A DNA stretch of 11,773 nucleotides from Microcaldota archaeon (GCA_021791775.1 JAJYVY010000022.1:1-11773), one strand, 5' to 3'. Numbered from the stretch's first letter, positions 1 to 6,918 are shown. Notes: generated from the sequence alone by a model not told the origin. Made by a program: numbers and translations.

Positions 1-2
1 GC

Positions 3-1103
3 AATAGGAATTACGAAGCCAGAATCCACACTGATGTGAGAGCAAATTACCTTATGTCCCCCCCTCTTCTTGTTGCATTCGGAATAGCCGGAACCGTCCT
101 GAAGGATTTGACAAAAGAACCTCTGGCGAACAACGACAAGGGGCAGCCGGTTTATCTCAAGGACATATGGCCAACCCAAGCGGAGATAAAAGAGGTGATG
201 GACAAGGTGATAAGCGAAGACATCTTTGAGAAGGAGTATGGCAACCACATATACGATGTCAATCCCTATTGGAACAAGCTTGCAACTGCTGCAGGCAAGA
301 TGTATGAATGGGAAGACCAGAGTACATACATAAGATTACCGCCATTCTTTGAAGAGTTTGACTCAAAATCCAGCAGAATTATATCTTCAATAGAGAATGC
401 AAGGGTGCTAGCGGCATTTGGGGATTCAATATCCACAGATCATATATCTCCTGCTGGCGCAATAAGCTCTGCAAGCCCGGCAGGCAAATATCTGATCGAA
501 CATGGAGTACAACCTGCTGATTTCAACAGCTACGGGTCGAGAAGAGGCAACCACGAAGTTATGATGCGTGGCACATTCGCCAATGGAAGGATAAGGAATC
601 TCATGTTGCCTGGCGTAGAGGGCGGATTTACGCTGCATTATCCCGATGCGCAGAAAGGCACGATATACGATGTTGCCATGCAGTACAAGAAAGAAGGCAC
701 CCCTCTAATAGTGCTAGCAGGAACGGAATACGGATCCGGAAGCTCGCGCGACTGGGCAGCAAAAGGCCCTATGCTATTAGGTGTCAAAGCTGTGGTTGCA
801 AAGAGCTTTGAAAGGATCCATAGAAGCAACCTTGTCGGAATGGGCATTCTGCCATTGCAGTTTCCAAAGGGAGAAGGTGCAACAACCCTAAAGATTGATT
901 ATACGAAACCGATAAGCATACTGATAAACGGCGAGGCAAAGCCCAGAGGCAAGGCAGTAATGAGGTACACCAGAAATGACAATGGTGCAGAGGCAACAGC
1001 AGAACTCACAAGCAGAATAGACACGCAGATAGAGCTAGAATACTACAAATCTGGGGGCATACTCAACTATGTCATAAAGAAAATACTGAGCAGAGGCCAA
1101 TGA
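3..1103 (+). CDS. acnA: Aconitate hydratase, C-terminal part (5' end outside window)
   Basis: Aconitase converts citrate to isocitrate through cis-aconitate in the cytoplasmic TCA cycle. The reading frame is open from base 3, and its first visible residues (NRNYEARIH) are the conserved aconitase block that follows the cluster-binding cysteines. The GTG at 36 is therefore an internal valine codon, not a start. About 366 residues are visible, against roughly 890 in full AcnA-type enzymes, so the cluster cysteines lie upstream of the window. Visible family blocks are the ASPPL-like segment (here MSPPLLVAFGIAG), PVYLKDIWP, STYIRLPPFF, the swivel-domain start GDSISTDHISPAG, FNSYGSRRGNHEVM, and the substrate-binding YGSGSSRDWAAKG followed by KSFERIHRSNLVGMGILPL. 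These resemble the AcnA/IRP1 branch more than AcnB. The next gene starts 4 bp after the stop, which suggests co-transcription. The catalytic C-terminal residues look intact. Confidence 0.96.
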   Translation, partial: NRNYEARIHTDVRANYLMSPPLLVAFGIAGTVLKDLTKEPLANNDKGQPVYLKDIWPTQAEIKEVMDKVISEDIFEKEYGNHIYDVNPYWNKLATAAGKMYEWEDQSTYIRLPPFFEEFDSKSSRIISSIENARVLAAFGDSISTDHISPAGAISSASPAGKYLIEHGVQPADFNSYGSRRGNHEVMMRGTFANGRIRNLMLPGVEGGFTLHYPDAQKGTIYDVAMQYKKEGTPLIVLAGTEYGSGSSRDWAAKGPMLLGVKAVVAKSFERIHRSNLVGMGILPLQFPKGEGATTLKIDYTKPISILINGEAKPRGKAVMRYTRNDNGAEATAELTSRIDTQIELEYYKSGGILNYVIKKILSRGQ

Positions 1104-1107
1104 TGGG

Positions 1108-2163
1108 ATGGATTACTATCTCGAATGCGTCAAATGTGGATGCAGATTTCCTAGCAGCTACAACAAGCAGACATGTGGCAGATGCAGTTCTATACTCGAA
1201 GTAATCTACAAAGGAAACGCCAAAGTGCCGCCCAGCAGAAACTTTTGGGATTATGAAAAACTCATGCCGAAGGGAAAGTACAAACACTACCAAGTAGGCA
1301 GCACAAAGATGATAAAAAGCAAAAGGCACAGCAATCTTTTCCTGAAAGTAGAGCTTACAAATCCCACAAAGTCATTCAAGGACAGAGGATCAGTAATAGA
1401 AATCGCCAAGGCCATGGAATACGGCTATAATGAGATTGCCGTGGCGTCCACAGGCAACATGGCGTATTCCCTAGCATATTATGCAAAAAAAGAGGGAATA
1501 GCAGTATCTGTATTCATAGGCCGGGTTGCCAACCCAGACAAGCTTGCAGACATACTGCGCATGCACGATGCAAAACTGCACATGGTAAAAGGGGATTTCA
1601 CAAAGGCGCAAGCCTATGCGGCAAAATATGCGTCAACAAGCGGCGCATTTCTCTCTGGTGACTATTGCTACAGGAAGGAGGGGCAGAAGACAGTTGGTTA
1701 TGAAATAGCGGCGCAGCTTCCAGATGCAACTCACATAATAGTGCCGGTAGGAAACGCAACCCTGATAAGCGGCATCTACAAAGCGCTGAAGGATTTAAGG
1801 AGATGCGGAACTATAAAAAGGATGCCAAAACTTGTCGCCGTGCAGGCTAAGGGGTGTGCACCTCTTGTAAAGGCTTTCAACAGCAGCTCTACAGTGAAAT
1901 ACGAGGCGCCAAAAACATCAGCAGATGCGATAGCGGTGGGGTTCCCAACATTCGGCGATCAGGCAATAGAAGCACTACACGGCACTGCAGGAATGGCCAT
2001 GATGGTAACAGAGAAGGAGATGATAAGAGAGCAGAAAAATATTTACGAAGACCACGGAATGGTTGTGGAGTTAGCAAGCTCTGCTACCGTGGCTGCCTTT
2101 AATAAGCTTGCGCTCAAAAAGAGCGATAAAGTGGCAGCGATAATAAGCGGCGGCAATGTCTGA
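1108..2163 (+). CDS. thrC: Threonine synthase-like PLP enzyme with N-terminal zinc ribbon
   Basis: This is a fold-type II PLP enzyme, most likely threonine synthase (O-phosphohomoserine to threonine plus phosphate). Four cysteines at residues 7, 10, 23 and 26 form the small zinc ribbon typical of archaeal threonine synthases. The PLP lysine is K91 in NPTKSFKDRG, followed by STGN (114-117), EGQKTVGYEI (191-200), a phosphate-loop equivalent at VPVGNATLISG (212-222) and the family block LVAVQAKGCAPLVKAF (242-257). Two features are slightly off. The glycine loop reads GNATL rather than a more glycine-rich version, and the protein stops right after ISGGNV, without the GHGLKDP-like tail of many threonine synthases. 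A related activity such as cysteate synthase or a threonine dehydratase cannot be excluded. The start is the ATG 4 bp after the aconitase stop; only a weak purine-rich GATGGG precedes it. No other threonine-pathway gene is in the window. Confidence 0.8.
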   Translation: MDYYLECVKCGCRFPSSYNKQTCGRCSSILEVIYKGNAKVPPSRNFWDYEKLMPKGKYKHYQVGSTKMIKSKRHSNLFLKVELTNPTKSFKDRGSVIEIAKAMEYGYNEIAVASTGNMAYSLAYYAKKEGIAVSVFIGRVANPDKLADILRMHDAKLHMVKGDFTKAQAYAAKYASTSGAFLSGDYCYRKEGQKTVGYEIAAQLPDATHIIVPVGNATLISGIYKALKDLRRCGTIKRMPKLVAVQAKGCAPLVKAFNSSSTVKYEAPKTSADAIAVGFPTFGDQAIEALHGTAGMAMMVTEKEMIREQKNIYEDHGMVVELASSATVAAFNKLALKKSDKVAAIISGGNV

Positions 2164-2168
2164 TTTTT

Positions 2169-2747
2169 ATGGAGGAAGGAATAGCGGCATGGATAATATG
2201 CGAAGATTTACTTGTAAAGGTAAAGACGGAGCTGGCAAACGAAGCGATAATAACCTTGCAAAAAGAGGTAAAGGGAGGCAGGATGAAGGTGGATGGCAAG
2301 CTTGTGTCGCCAAATGAAATCAGCAGCGATGCCGAACGTGACCTTTTCGTAGCAAACCAGATTGCACAGGAAAGCGAGAATATGCTAAGCACGTACTCTG
2401 ACTACATAAGCGCAAAGGAGGCGAACATGGAAAGGATAACCCCAGAAGATGTTGAGAAGACAGAGAATGCCAAAAGGCTAATGATGGCGGTGCATGAGAT
2501 AACAATACTCATGAAATACAGGAAAGCAACTGAGGAATGGATTCTGGAGATAGAGGGCATACCTACCATAAACGACCCTATCAAATTGCTTGCATCTACC
2601 ATACACGGAAATGATGATGTGCGGTTCGAAATACTTGATTTCGCACTAAAAAGGAAAGCCATAGTGGAAGAGAAAATATTCTCTGACGAAGAGCGAAAAA
2701 TGATGCAGGGCGCTCTAAAGATCCTAGATCCAAACTATGCTGTTTGA
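2169..2747 (+). CDS. Uncharacterised helical protein, 192 aa
   Basis: I do not recognise this family. The protein is acidic and predicted by eye to be almost entirely alpha-helical, with several charged amphipathic stretches (about residues 55-85 and 93-125) and a second helical block after PTINDPIKLL (about 131-139). It has no signal peptide, no convincing membrane segment, no cysteine cluster and no nucleotide-binding motif. Its ATG lies 5 bp after the stop of the threonine-synthase-like gene, so it is probably the last gene of the aconitase run. It is real rather than a shadow: it is the only long plus-strand frame here, its codon use matches its neighbours, and it fills the space between two confident genes. 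Its last 13 bp overlap the end of the convergent isocitrate dehydrogenase gene. It may be a lineage-restricted protein. Confidence 0.75.
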   Translation: MEEGIAAWIICEDLLVKVKTELANEAIITLQKEVKGGRMKVDGKLVSPNEISSDAERDLFVANQIAQESENMLSTYSDYISAKEANMERITPEDVEKTENAKRLMMAVHEITILMKYRKATEEWILEIEGIPTINDPIKLLASTIHGNDDVRFEILDFALKRKAIVEEKIFSDEERKMMQGALKILDPNYAV

Positions 2748-3961
2748 TTCTTTATGGTCTCAACCAAGAAATCTGAAAACTCTTTAGTGCCGAGCGGTTT
2801 TGTCCCAGCGAGGCGTGCAATATCATTTGTAACTTTTTTCTGTGCTATTGCAACTCCAACTGCATTCTCAACAAGCTTCGCCGCCTCAACCCATCCTATG
2901 TGAGTGAGCATGAGTTCGCCTGCCTTCAGCAAACCCATAGGATTGGCAATGTTCTTTCCTGCGTATTTCGGAGCTGTGCCATGTACGGCTTCGAACACGC
3001 CTCCAAAATCCCCGATATTTGCGCCGCCAAGCACCCCAATATTGCCTATAAGCGCCCCCGCGGCATCGGATATGTAGTCCCCGTCAAGATTTGGGGCGAG
3101 TATCACATCGTAACTTTCCGGTCTCGTTATTATCTGCTGGAACATGTTGTCGGCTATCCTGTCATTTATCAGTATCTTGCCTTGCGGAGCTGTACTGCCT
3201 AGTGCGTTGGCTTCCTCTTCTGTTATGAAATTTCCAGGGAATTCTCTCTTGGCTACATCATAGCACCATTCGCGGAATGCGCCCTCCGTGTACTTCATTA
3301 TGTTGCCCTTGTGCATTATCGTGACAGACCTGCGCCTGTTTGCAATTGCATACTTGAATGCCATTCTCGCTATGCGCTCCGTCTTGCTCTTGCTCATAGG
3401 TTTTATTCCTATCCCTGCGTCCTGGTCTATTTTCACATTTAGGTTGTCATTGAGCAGTTTCCTGAGAGTGTCAGCCTCCTTACTGTTGTACTGCCACTCT
3501 ATTCCTGTGTAAAGATCATCGGTATTCTCCCTAAATACCACCATATCTATCTTCTCCGGGTTTCTAAGCGGGCTGTCAAGCCCTTTTATGTATTTTACAG
3601 GCCTTATATTGGCATAGAGGTCCAGAAGAATGCGCATACGCACATTTAACGACCTGAAGCCTTTTCCTACCGGAGTGGTGAGGGGGCCTTTTAGTACGAA
3701 CCTATATTCCTTCAGCGCATTCCCAGTGCTTTCTGGGAACCTGTCACCAAGCTCTTTCTCAGCCTGATCTCCGGCTAGAGCATCCATCCACGCTATTCTC
3801 CTTCTGCCAGAGTACGCCATGGATACGGCTGCGTCTATTACCGCTACCGCTGCAGATGTTATCTCCGGCCCTATACCATCCCCATTTATCCTAAGGATTA
3901 TAGGGTTGTCCGGCACGGCAAGCCTGCCTTCAACGAGCGCTATTTTGTTCCCTTCGGCCAT
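2735..3961 (-). CDS. icd: Isocitrate dehydrogenase, NADP-type
   Basis: Catalyses oxidative decarboxylation of isocitrate to 2-oxoglutarate, the step after aconitase. At 408 residues it is close to E. coli Icd (416) and collinear with it. Visible blocks are INGDGIGPE (26-34), KGPLTTPVG (91-99), the substrate-binding RSLNVRMR (103-110), VFRENTDDLYTGIEW (142-156, containing catalytic Y151), HKGNIMKYTEGAF (217-229, containing catalytic K218), NLDGDYISDA (291-300, metal aspartates) and HGTAPKYAG (328-336). Lysine and tyrosine at 332-333 and R383 match the E. coli residues that contact the NADP 2'-phosphate, so NADP is the likely cofactor, although two other specificity positions differ (V to A, Y to N). 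S104 is equivalent to the E. coli phosphorylation serine. Start is the ATG at 3961; an A/T box about 29 nt upstream suggests a leaderless transcript. It is transcribed divergently from proS. Confidence 0.97.
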   Translation of the reverse strand: MAEGNKIALVEGRLAVPDNPIILRINGDGIGPEITSAAVAVIDAAVSMAYSGRRRIAWMDALAGDQAEKELGDRFPESTGNALKEYRFVLKGPLTTPVGKGFRSLNVRMRILLDLYANIRPVKYIKGLDSPLRNPEKIDMVVFRENTDDLYTGIEWQYNSKEADTLRKLLNDNLNVKIDQDAGIGIKPMSKSKTERIARMAFKYAIANRRRSVTIMHKGNIMKYTEGAFREWCYDVAKREFPGNFITEEEANALGSTAPQGKILINDRIADNMFQQIITRPESYDVILAPNLDGDYISDAAGALIGNIGVLGGANIGDFGGVFEAVHGTAPKYAGKNIANPMGLLKAGELMLTHIGWVEAAKLVENAVGVAIAQKKVTNDIARLAGTKPLGTKEFSDFLVETIKNQTA

Positions 3962-3984
3962 GAGATAGTTTCATCACTAAAGGG

Positions 3985-3996
3985 CTAAATAAGTTT
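3985..3996 (-). promoter_or_regulatory. Putative TATA-like box for icd
   Basis: Read on the minus strand the bases are AAACTTATTTAG, centred about 29 nt before the icd ATG. With the usual archaeal spacing of about 26 nt, transcription would start at or just before the start codon, giving a leaderless message. Position and A/T content are the only support. Confidence 0.4.
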
Positions 3997-4096
3997 ACAA
4001 AGGGCATCCAGCCACGCCCAAACGTATATTCAATAATTCGGTAAAGGAAAGTACTTTCTAACGACGACGCACCAGCAAAACAGAGAGCTACCCAAC

Positions 4097-4105
4097 AAAT
4101 ATAAG
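4097..4105 (+). promoter_or_regulatory. Putative TATA box for proS
   Basis: AAATATAAG is centred about 34 nt before the proS ATG. Archaeal spacing would put the transcript start about 7-9 nt upstream of the ATG, giving a very short leader. No clear Shine-Dalgarno sequence precedes the ATG, which fits. A second A/T stretch (TATAAAATAA, 4116-4125) is too close to the ATG to serve as the box. Confidence 0.45.
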
Positions 4106-4134
4106 CCTTGACTTGTATAAAATAACGTGAATCG

Positions 4135-5598
4135 ATGGCAGACAAGCATGAAAAAGGCAGCAAAGACGGTATTACTGTGAAAAAGGAGGAGAACTTCTCC
4201 GAATGGTACACTCAGGTAATAAGCAAGTCAGAGTTCGTTGACTATACTGCAGTATCCGGGGCACTGGCTTTTAGGCCCGATGGCTACTTTTCATGGGAAA
4301 CTATACAAAGGGCCATGGATGCCCTGTTCAAAGCAGAAGGGATAGTAAACGTCTACTTCCCGCTTTTCATACCAGAAAGGCTGCTCAACAAGGAAAAAGA
4401 GCATGTTGAAGGGTTCAATCCAGAGGTTGCATGGGTTACCCATGCAGGAAATTCAAAGCTTGATGAGCGTCTTGCTGTCAGACCCACATCAGAAACCATA
4501 ATGTACGAGAGCTATGCAAAGTGGATTAGATCTTGGAGAGACCTCCCATTAAGATATAACCAATGGAATAATGTGGTGCGCTGGGAGTTCAAGCACCCTA
4601 CGCCATTGCTTAGAAGCAGAGAATTCCTGTGGAACGAAGGGCACTGTGCCTTTGCAACAAAAGAGGAAGCAGAGGCAGAACGCGAGGTAGTACTAGGAAT
4701 ATACAACAAGATACTGAAAGAATACATGGCTCTCCCAGGCATAGTAGGAAGGAAAACTGAATCGGAAAAGTTTGCAGGCGCAGAGGCGACCTACAGCATA
4801 GAGCACATGCTTCCAAGCGGCATTTCAGTGCAGGGGCCAGATTTTCATAGCGATGGCCAGAACTTTGCAAAGGCATTTGACATAAAGTTCCTTGATGAAG
4901 AAGGGAAGACAGAATATGTATTCCAGAACACCTTTGGCTTCACTACAAGGGAGCTTGGGGTAATGATAGCGATGCATGGTGATGACAAAGGTTTAGTAAT
5001 GCCCCCAAAGCTTGCTAGGATACAGGTTGTCATAATCCCGATATACAACAACGACACCAAGGACTCGGTTATAAAATCGGTGAGAGAGTTGTCGAAGAAG
5101 ATCTCCGGCATAGCAAGAACATTCGTAGATGATAATGATGCGTATTCCCCAGGATGGAAGTTCCACGAGTGGGAGTTAAAAGGAGTTCCAATAAGGGTGG
5201 AGATAGGAGAGCGCGACATAAAAGCCGATAAGGCGGTAGTTTGCAGGAGAGATAATGGAAAGAAGCAGGATGTTAAAATAAAGGATCTTCCAAAGATGAT
5301 AGAATCTTTGCTCGCAGATATTCACCAAAACCTTTACGACAAGGCATTAAAGGCACTTAAAGCCAGCATACACGAAGTAGGCACATATGCTGAGTTAAAG
5401 AAAATAATCAATGGCACTGGAGGATTTGCTGAAGCGCCGTGGTGCGGCTCTCCAAAATGCGAGGAGAAGATAAAGAATGACATACAGGCAAAAATAACAA
5501 ATATGCCATCGGGTACTCAAGGAAAAGCGAAGGGCAAGAAATGCATAGTGTGCGGGGAGGACGCAAAGCATACGGTGAACATTGCAAAATCCTATTAA
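4135..5598 (+). CDS. proS: Prolyl-tRNA synthetase, archaeal/eukaryotic type
   Basis: Class II aminoacyl-tRNA synthetase that charges tRNA-Pro in the cytoplasm. At 487 residues it is typical of the archaeal/eukaryotic type, which lacks the bacterial insertion domain. Motif 1 region spans about 55-90; RPTSET is at 116-121; motif 2 is RWEFKHPTPLLRSREFLWNEGH (149-170); motif 3 is TRELGVMIAMHGDDKGLVMPP (271-291). An anticodon-binding domain follows (about 295-395). The C-terminal zinc domain carries cysteines at 437, 442, 470 and 473, and the chain ends in the characteristic tyrosine. Two loops look unusual. The segment written as GTSHYLGQNF in many relatives reads GPDFHSDGQNF (234-244), and the stretch before motif 3 reads FQNTFGFTTREL where WQTSWG-like sequence is common. 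Core ATP-binding residues are kept, so activity is expected. tRNA-Gln follows 33 bp downstream. Confidence 0.97.
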   Translation: MADKHEKGSKDGITVKKEENFSEWYTQVISKSEFVDYTAVSGALAFRPDGYFSWETIQRAMDALFKAEGIVNVYFPLFIPERLLNKEKEHVEGFNPEVAWVTHAGNSKLDERLAVRPTSETIMYESYAKWIRSWRDLPLRYNQWNNVVRWEFKHPTPLLRSREFLWNEGHCAFATKEEAEAEREVVLGIYNKILKEYMALPGIVGRKTESEKFAGAEATYSIEHMLPSGISVQGPDFHSDGQNFAKAFDIKFLDEEGKTEYVFQNTFGFTTRELGVMIAMHGDDKGLVMPPKLARIQVVIIPIYNNDTKDSVIKSVRELSKKISGIARTFVDDNDAYSPGWKFHEWELKGVPIRVEIGERDIKADKAVVCRRDNGKKQDVKIKDLPKMIESLLADIHQNLYDKALKALKASIHEVGTYAELKKIINGTGGFAEAPWCGSPKCEEKIKNDIQAKITNMPSGTQGKAKGKKCIVCGEDAKHTVNIAKSY

Positions 5599-5631
5599 AC
5601 CTAGATTCAAAGTAAATAAGGCGGCTAATGC

Positions 5632-5704
5632 AGCCCCTTCGTCTAGTGGCCAAGGACCGCGGGCTTTGGACCCGTGTACATCGGTTCGAATCCGGTAGGG
5701 GCTA
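5632..5704 (+). tRNA. tRNA-Gln (anticodon UUG)
   Basis: The sequence folds into a full cloverleaf. A 7-bp acceptor stem pairs AGCCCCU (5632-5638) with AGGGGCU (5697-5703), followed by discriminator A5704. The D stem is GUCU with GGAC and has one G-U pair. The anticodon stem is GCGGG/CCCGU, with loop CUUUGGA placing UUG at 5666-5668. The variable loop has four bases, and the T arm has loop UUCGAAU. There is no intron, and CCA is not encoded, as is common in archaea. The first pair is A1-U72, which is the feature archaeal GatDE amidotransferase uses to select tRNA-Gln, so charging probably runs through Glu-tRNA-Gln. Confidence 0.96.
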
Positions 5705-5714
5705 ATAATAAATA
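5704..5714 (+). promoter_or_regulatory. Putative TATA-like box upstream of the small ORF/transporter pair
   Basis: AATAATAAATA begins at the last base of the tRNA and is centred about 28 nt before the ATG at 5737. Archaeal spacing would put the transcript start at that ATG, giving a leaderless message for the small ORF and the transporter. The stretch also lies where a tRNA terminator might sit, so the assignment is uncertain. Confidence 0.35.
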
Positions 5715-5736
5715 GGGTTACTATGTTGTATCTTTC

Positions 5737-5838
5737 ATGCACCAAAAAGCTAAAGTGCTGAAAATAAATTCAAACACGATAAAGGCATTTCTGGCCAGTG
5801 ATGGAAAAAGGGAATCTCTGAAAAAGAGGATGGAATGA
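5737..5838 (+). CDS. Putative 33-aa basic peptide, translationally coupled to the transporter
   Basis: A short ATG-started frame of 33 codons fills most of the space between tRNA-Gln and the DMT transporter. It would encode a lysine-rich, soluble peptide beginning MHQKAKVLKINS and ending KKRME. Its stop overlaps the transporter ATG in an ATGA arrangement (5835-5838), the usual sign of translational coupling, and a TATA-like element sits at the right distance for a leaderless start at its ATG. Against it are the shortness, the lack of a recognised family, and the possibility that the overlap is chance. Function unknown; a leader that tunes transporter translation is one possibility. Confidence 0.4.
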   Translation: MHQKAKVLKINSNTIKAFLASDGKRESLKKRME

Positions 5839-6695
5839 TACAGTGGTATTATCTCGCGCTCATATCATCCTCTTTAGTCGGGATTGCATCAATCCTAGAG
5901 AAAAGGGTCTTGAAGAGAGCACATGCGCTTTCTTATAGTTCCATAACTACCATATTGATAGCACTCCTCTCATTTTCGTTTATTCCGTTTTTGAATTTTG
6001 ACATAAAGCCGATATATTGGATAGTGCTCTATGTGATGGGTTTTACATCTGCAATGAGCTATTGGCTGACGGCGAGGGCGTACAAGCATGCAAACATCTC
6101 TGTTTCCACGCCTGTCTTGAGCACAATGCCGCAGATGTTCACTGTAATACTAGGGTATCTGCTGCTCGGTGAGGTCCTTAGTTATATCCAGTATGCGGGT
6201 ATAGCAATATTGCTTGTCGCCACATTTATACTCGTAAGCTATACTGCCAGACCCGCCACCAAAAAATATGCCAAAAGATATCCAATAATCCTTGCCGCAA
6301 TAGTTTTCCTGATGGCTATAGGTTCGATAATGCTCAAGTTTGTCCTTTCTGGAGTAACCATATACACGGCATTGTTTATATTAGAGATGTTTGTAGCTTT
6401 CAATCTTTTCGTAATACTGAGGCACAATCACGGCAATAAAAATGAGATAAAAAGAAACTTAAGAAAATTCTGGAAACCTATGCTAGCCATAGCTGTCCTT
6501 GCAATTTTATATAGAATAACGTATTACGCCGCAGCGGCAGAGGCCCCAATCAGTCTTGTTTACCCTATAAGAAATGTCATCAACATAATGATAATTATGG
6601 TCGCCAGCAGTGTAGTATTCCATGAGAAAGGCATAAAAAAGAAAATTGCACTTTCGGCAGTAATGATTATAGCGGCGGTTATGATTATAATATAA
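5835..6695 (+). CDS. EamA-like permease, drug/metabolite transporter superfamily
   Basis: An integral membrane protein of 286 residues with about ten hydrophobic segments (roughly 4-21, 33-52, 60-80, 92-111, 119-137, 150-170, 174-195, 212-232, 240-263 and 268-286). This is the layout of DMT/EamA carriers built from two five-helix repeats. The fourth-helix signature of each repeat is visible: a proline-containing segment then GYLLLGE (107-113) in the first half, and ISLVYPI (239-245) leading to VVFHEK (260-265) in the second. The two halves are joined by a basic loop (about 139-149). DMT carriers move small metabolites, amino acids or drugs; the substrate cannot be read from sequence. The start is the ATG overlapping the stop of the small upstream ORF; GGATGG just upstream could serve as ribosome binding site. 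Confidence 0.85.
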   Translation: MIQWYYLALISSSLVGIASILEKRVLKRAHALSYSSITTILIALLSFSFIPFLNFDIKPIYWIVLYVMGFTSAMSYWLTARAYKHANISVSTPVLSTMPQMFTVILGYLLLGEVLSYIQYAGIAILLVATFILVSYTARPATKKYAKRYPIILAAIVFLMAIGSIMLKFVLSGVTIYTALFILEMFVAFNLFVILRHNHGNKNEIKRNLRKFWKPMLAIAVLAILYRITYYAAAAEAPISLVYPIRNVINIMIIMVASSVVFHEKGIKKKIALSAVMIIAAVMIII

Positions 6696-6765
6696 AACCC
6701 GCATCCCAAGTGGAGCAATCATACAAGCCCTGCATGCTCTGTAGAGCCATGGCAGAGTCTGATGT

Positions 6766-6774
6766 ATCAGCAAC
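6766..6774. repeat. Left target-site duplication
   Basis: ATCAGCAAC is repeated exactly at 7745-7753, immediately outside the two inverted repeats of the inserted element. A 9-bp duplication abutting inverted ends is the footprint of transposition. The bases just outside the pair do not extend the match on the left (T6765 versus C7744). Confidence 0.8.
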
Positions 6775-6794
6775 GGCTTTGTTGATTAGGTCTT
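6775..6794 (+). repeat. Left terminal inverted repeat
   Basis: GGCTTTGTTGATTAGGTCTT. It matches the reverse complement of 7725-7744 (GGATTTGTTGATTAAGTCCT) at 17 of 20 positions, and the next base inward also matches. It directly abuts the left 9-bp duplication. Confidence 0.8.
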
Positions 6795-6798
6795 AAAC

Positions 6799-6831
6799 TG
6801 TTGATAAAACTATTCGTTTGTTGATAAAGTC
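6799..6831 (+). repeat. Left subterminal copies of the end motif
   Basis: Two further copies of the core TTTGTTGATAAAGTC follow the left terminus in the same orientation: a degenerate CTGTTGATAAAACT at 6799-6812 and an exact copy at 6817-6831. The copies are spaced about 18-21 bp apart, counting from the terminus, roughly two helical turns. Arrays like this at transposon ends usually bind the transposase; binding here is inference. Confidence 0.7.
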
Positions 6832-6832
6832 A

Positions 6833-6853
6833 GACTAAATAAACAAAAACCCA
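6833..6853 (-). terminator. Inverted repeat arm plus T-rich tract downstream of the cargo gene
   Basis: GACTAAATAAACAAA (6833-6847) is an imperfect inverted partner of 6817-6831, one base apart, giving a nearly loopless palindrome. Read on the minus strand, the direction of the carbonic-anhydrase-like gene, the stretch becomes GGGTTTTTGTTTATTTAGTC, the T-rich composition expected of an archaeal terminator. It may serve as both terminator and part of the transposon end. Confidence 0.4.
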
Positions 6854-6903
6854 TCGGGCAGGATCTGGAAAAACTCTCCAAAAGCGGGTATCAAACGGCC
6901 CAT

Positions 6904-6917
6904 GCTTAGGCCTAAGC
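6904..6917. repeat. Perfect 14-bp palindrome after the cargo gene stop
   Basis: GCTTAGGCCTAAGC is its own reverse complement and ends 1 bp before the stop codon of the carbonic-anhydrase-like gene on the minus strand. There is no loop, so as RNA it would not form an ordinary hairpin. A protein-binding site or chance are both possible. Confidence 0.5.
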
Positions 6918-6918
6918 G

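Noticed and set aside
36..38. GTG as start of the aconitase gene
   Set aside because: Upstream codons from base 3 encode the conserved NRNYEARIH aconitase block in the same frame, so the GTG is internal and the gene is cut by the window edge.
2900..3202. Plus-strand frame of 100 codons inside icd
   Set aside because: It is antisense to conserved isocitrate dehydrogenase motifs and has no family likeness.
3930..4211. Minus-strand frame of 93 codons across the icd-proS intergenic region
   Set aside because: It overlaps the starts of both confident genes, has no family likeness, and is best explained as an antisense shadow.
5395..5745. Minus-strand frames over the proS end and tRNA-Gln
   Set aside because: They run antisense through the proS zinc domain and the tRNA, and their translations look non-protein-like (proline-, arginine- and serine-rich).
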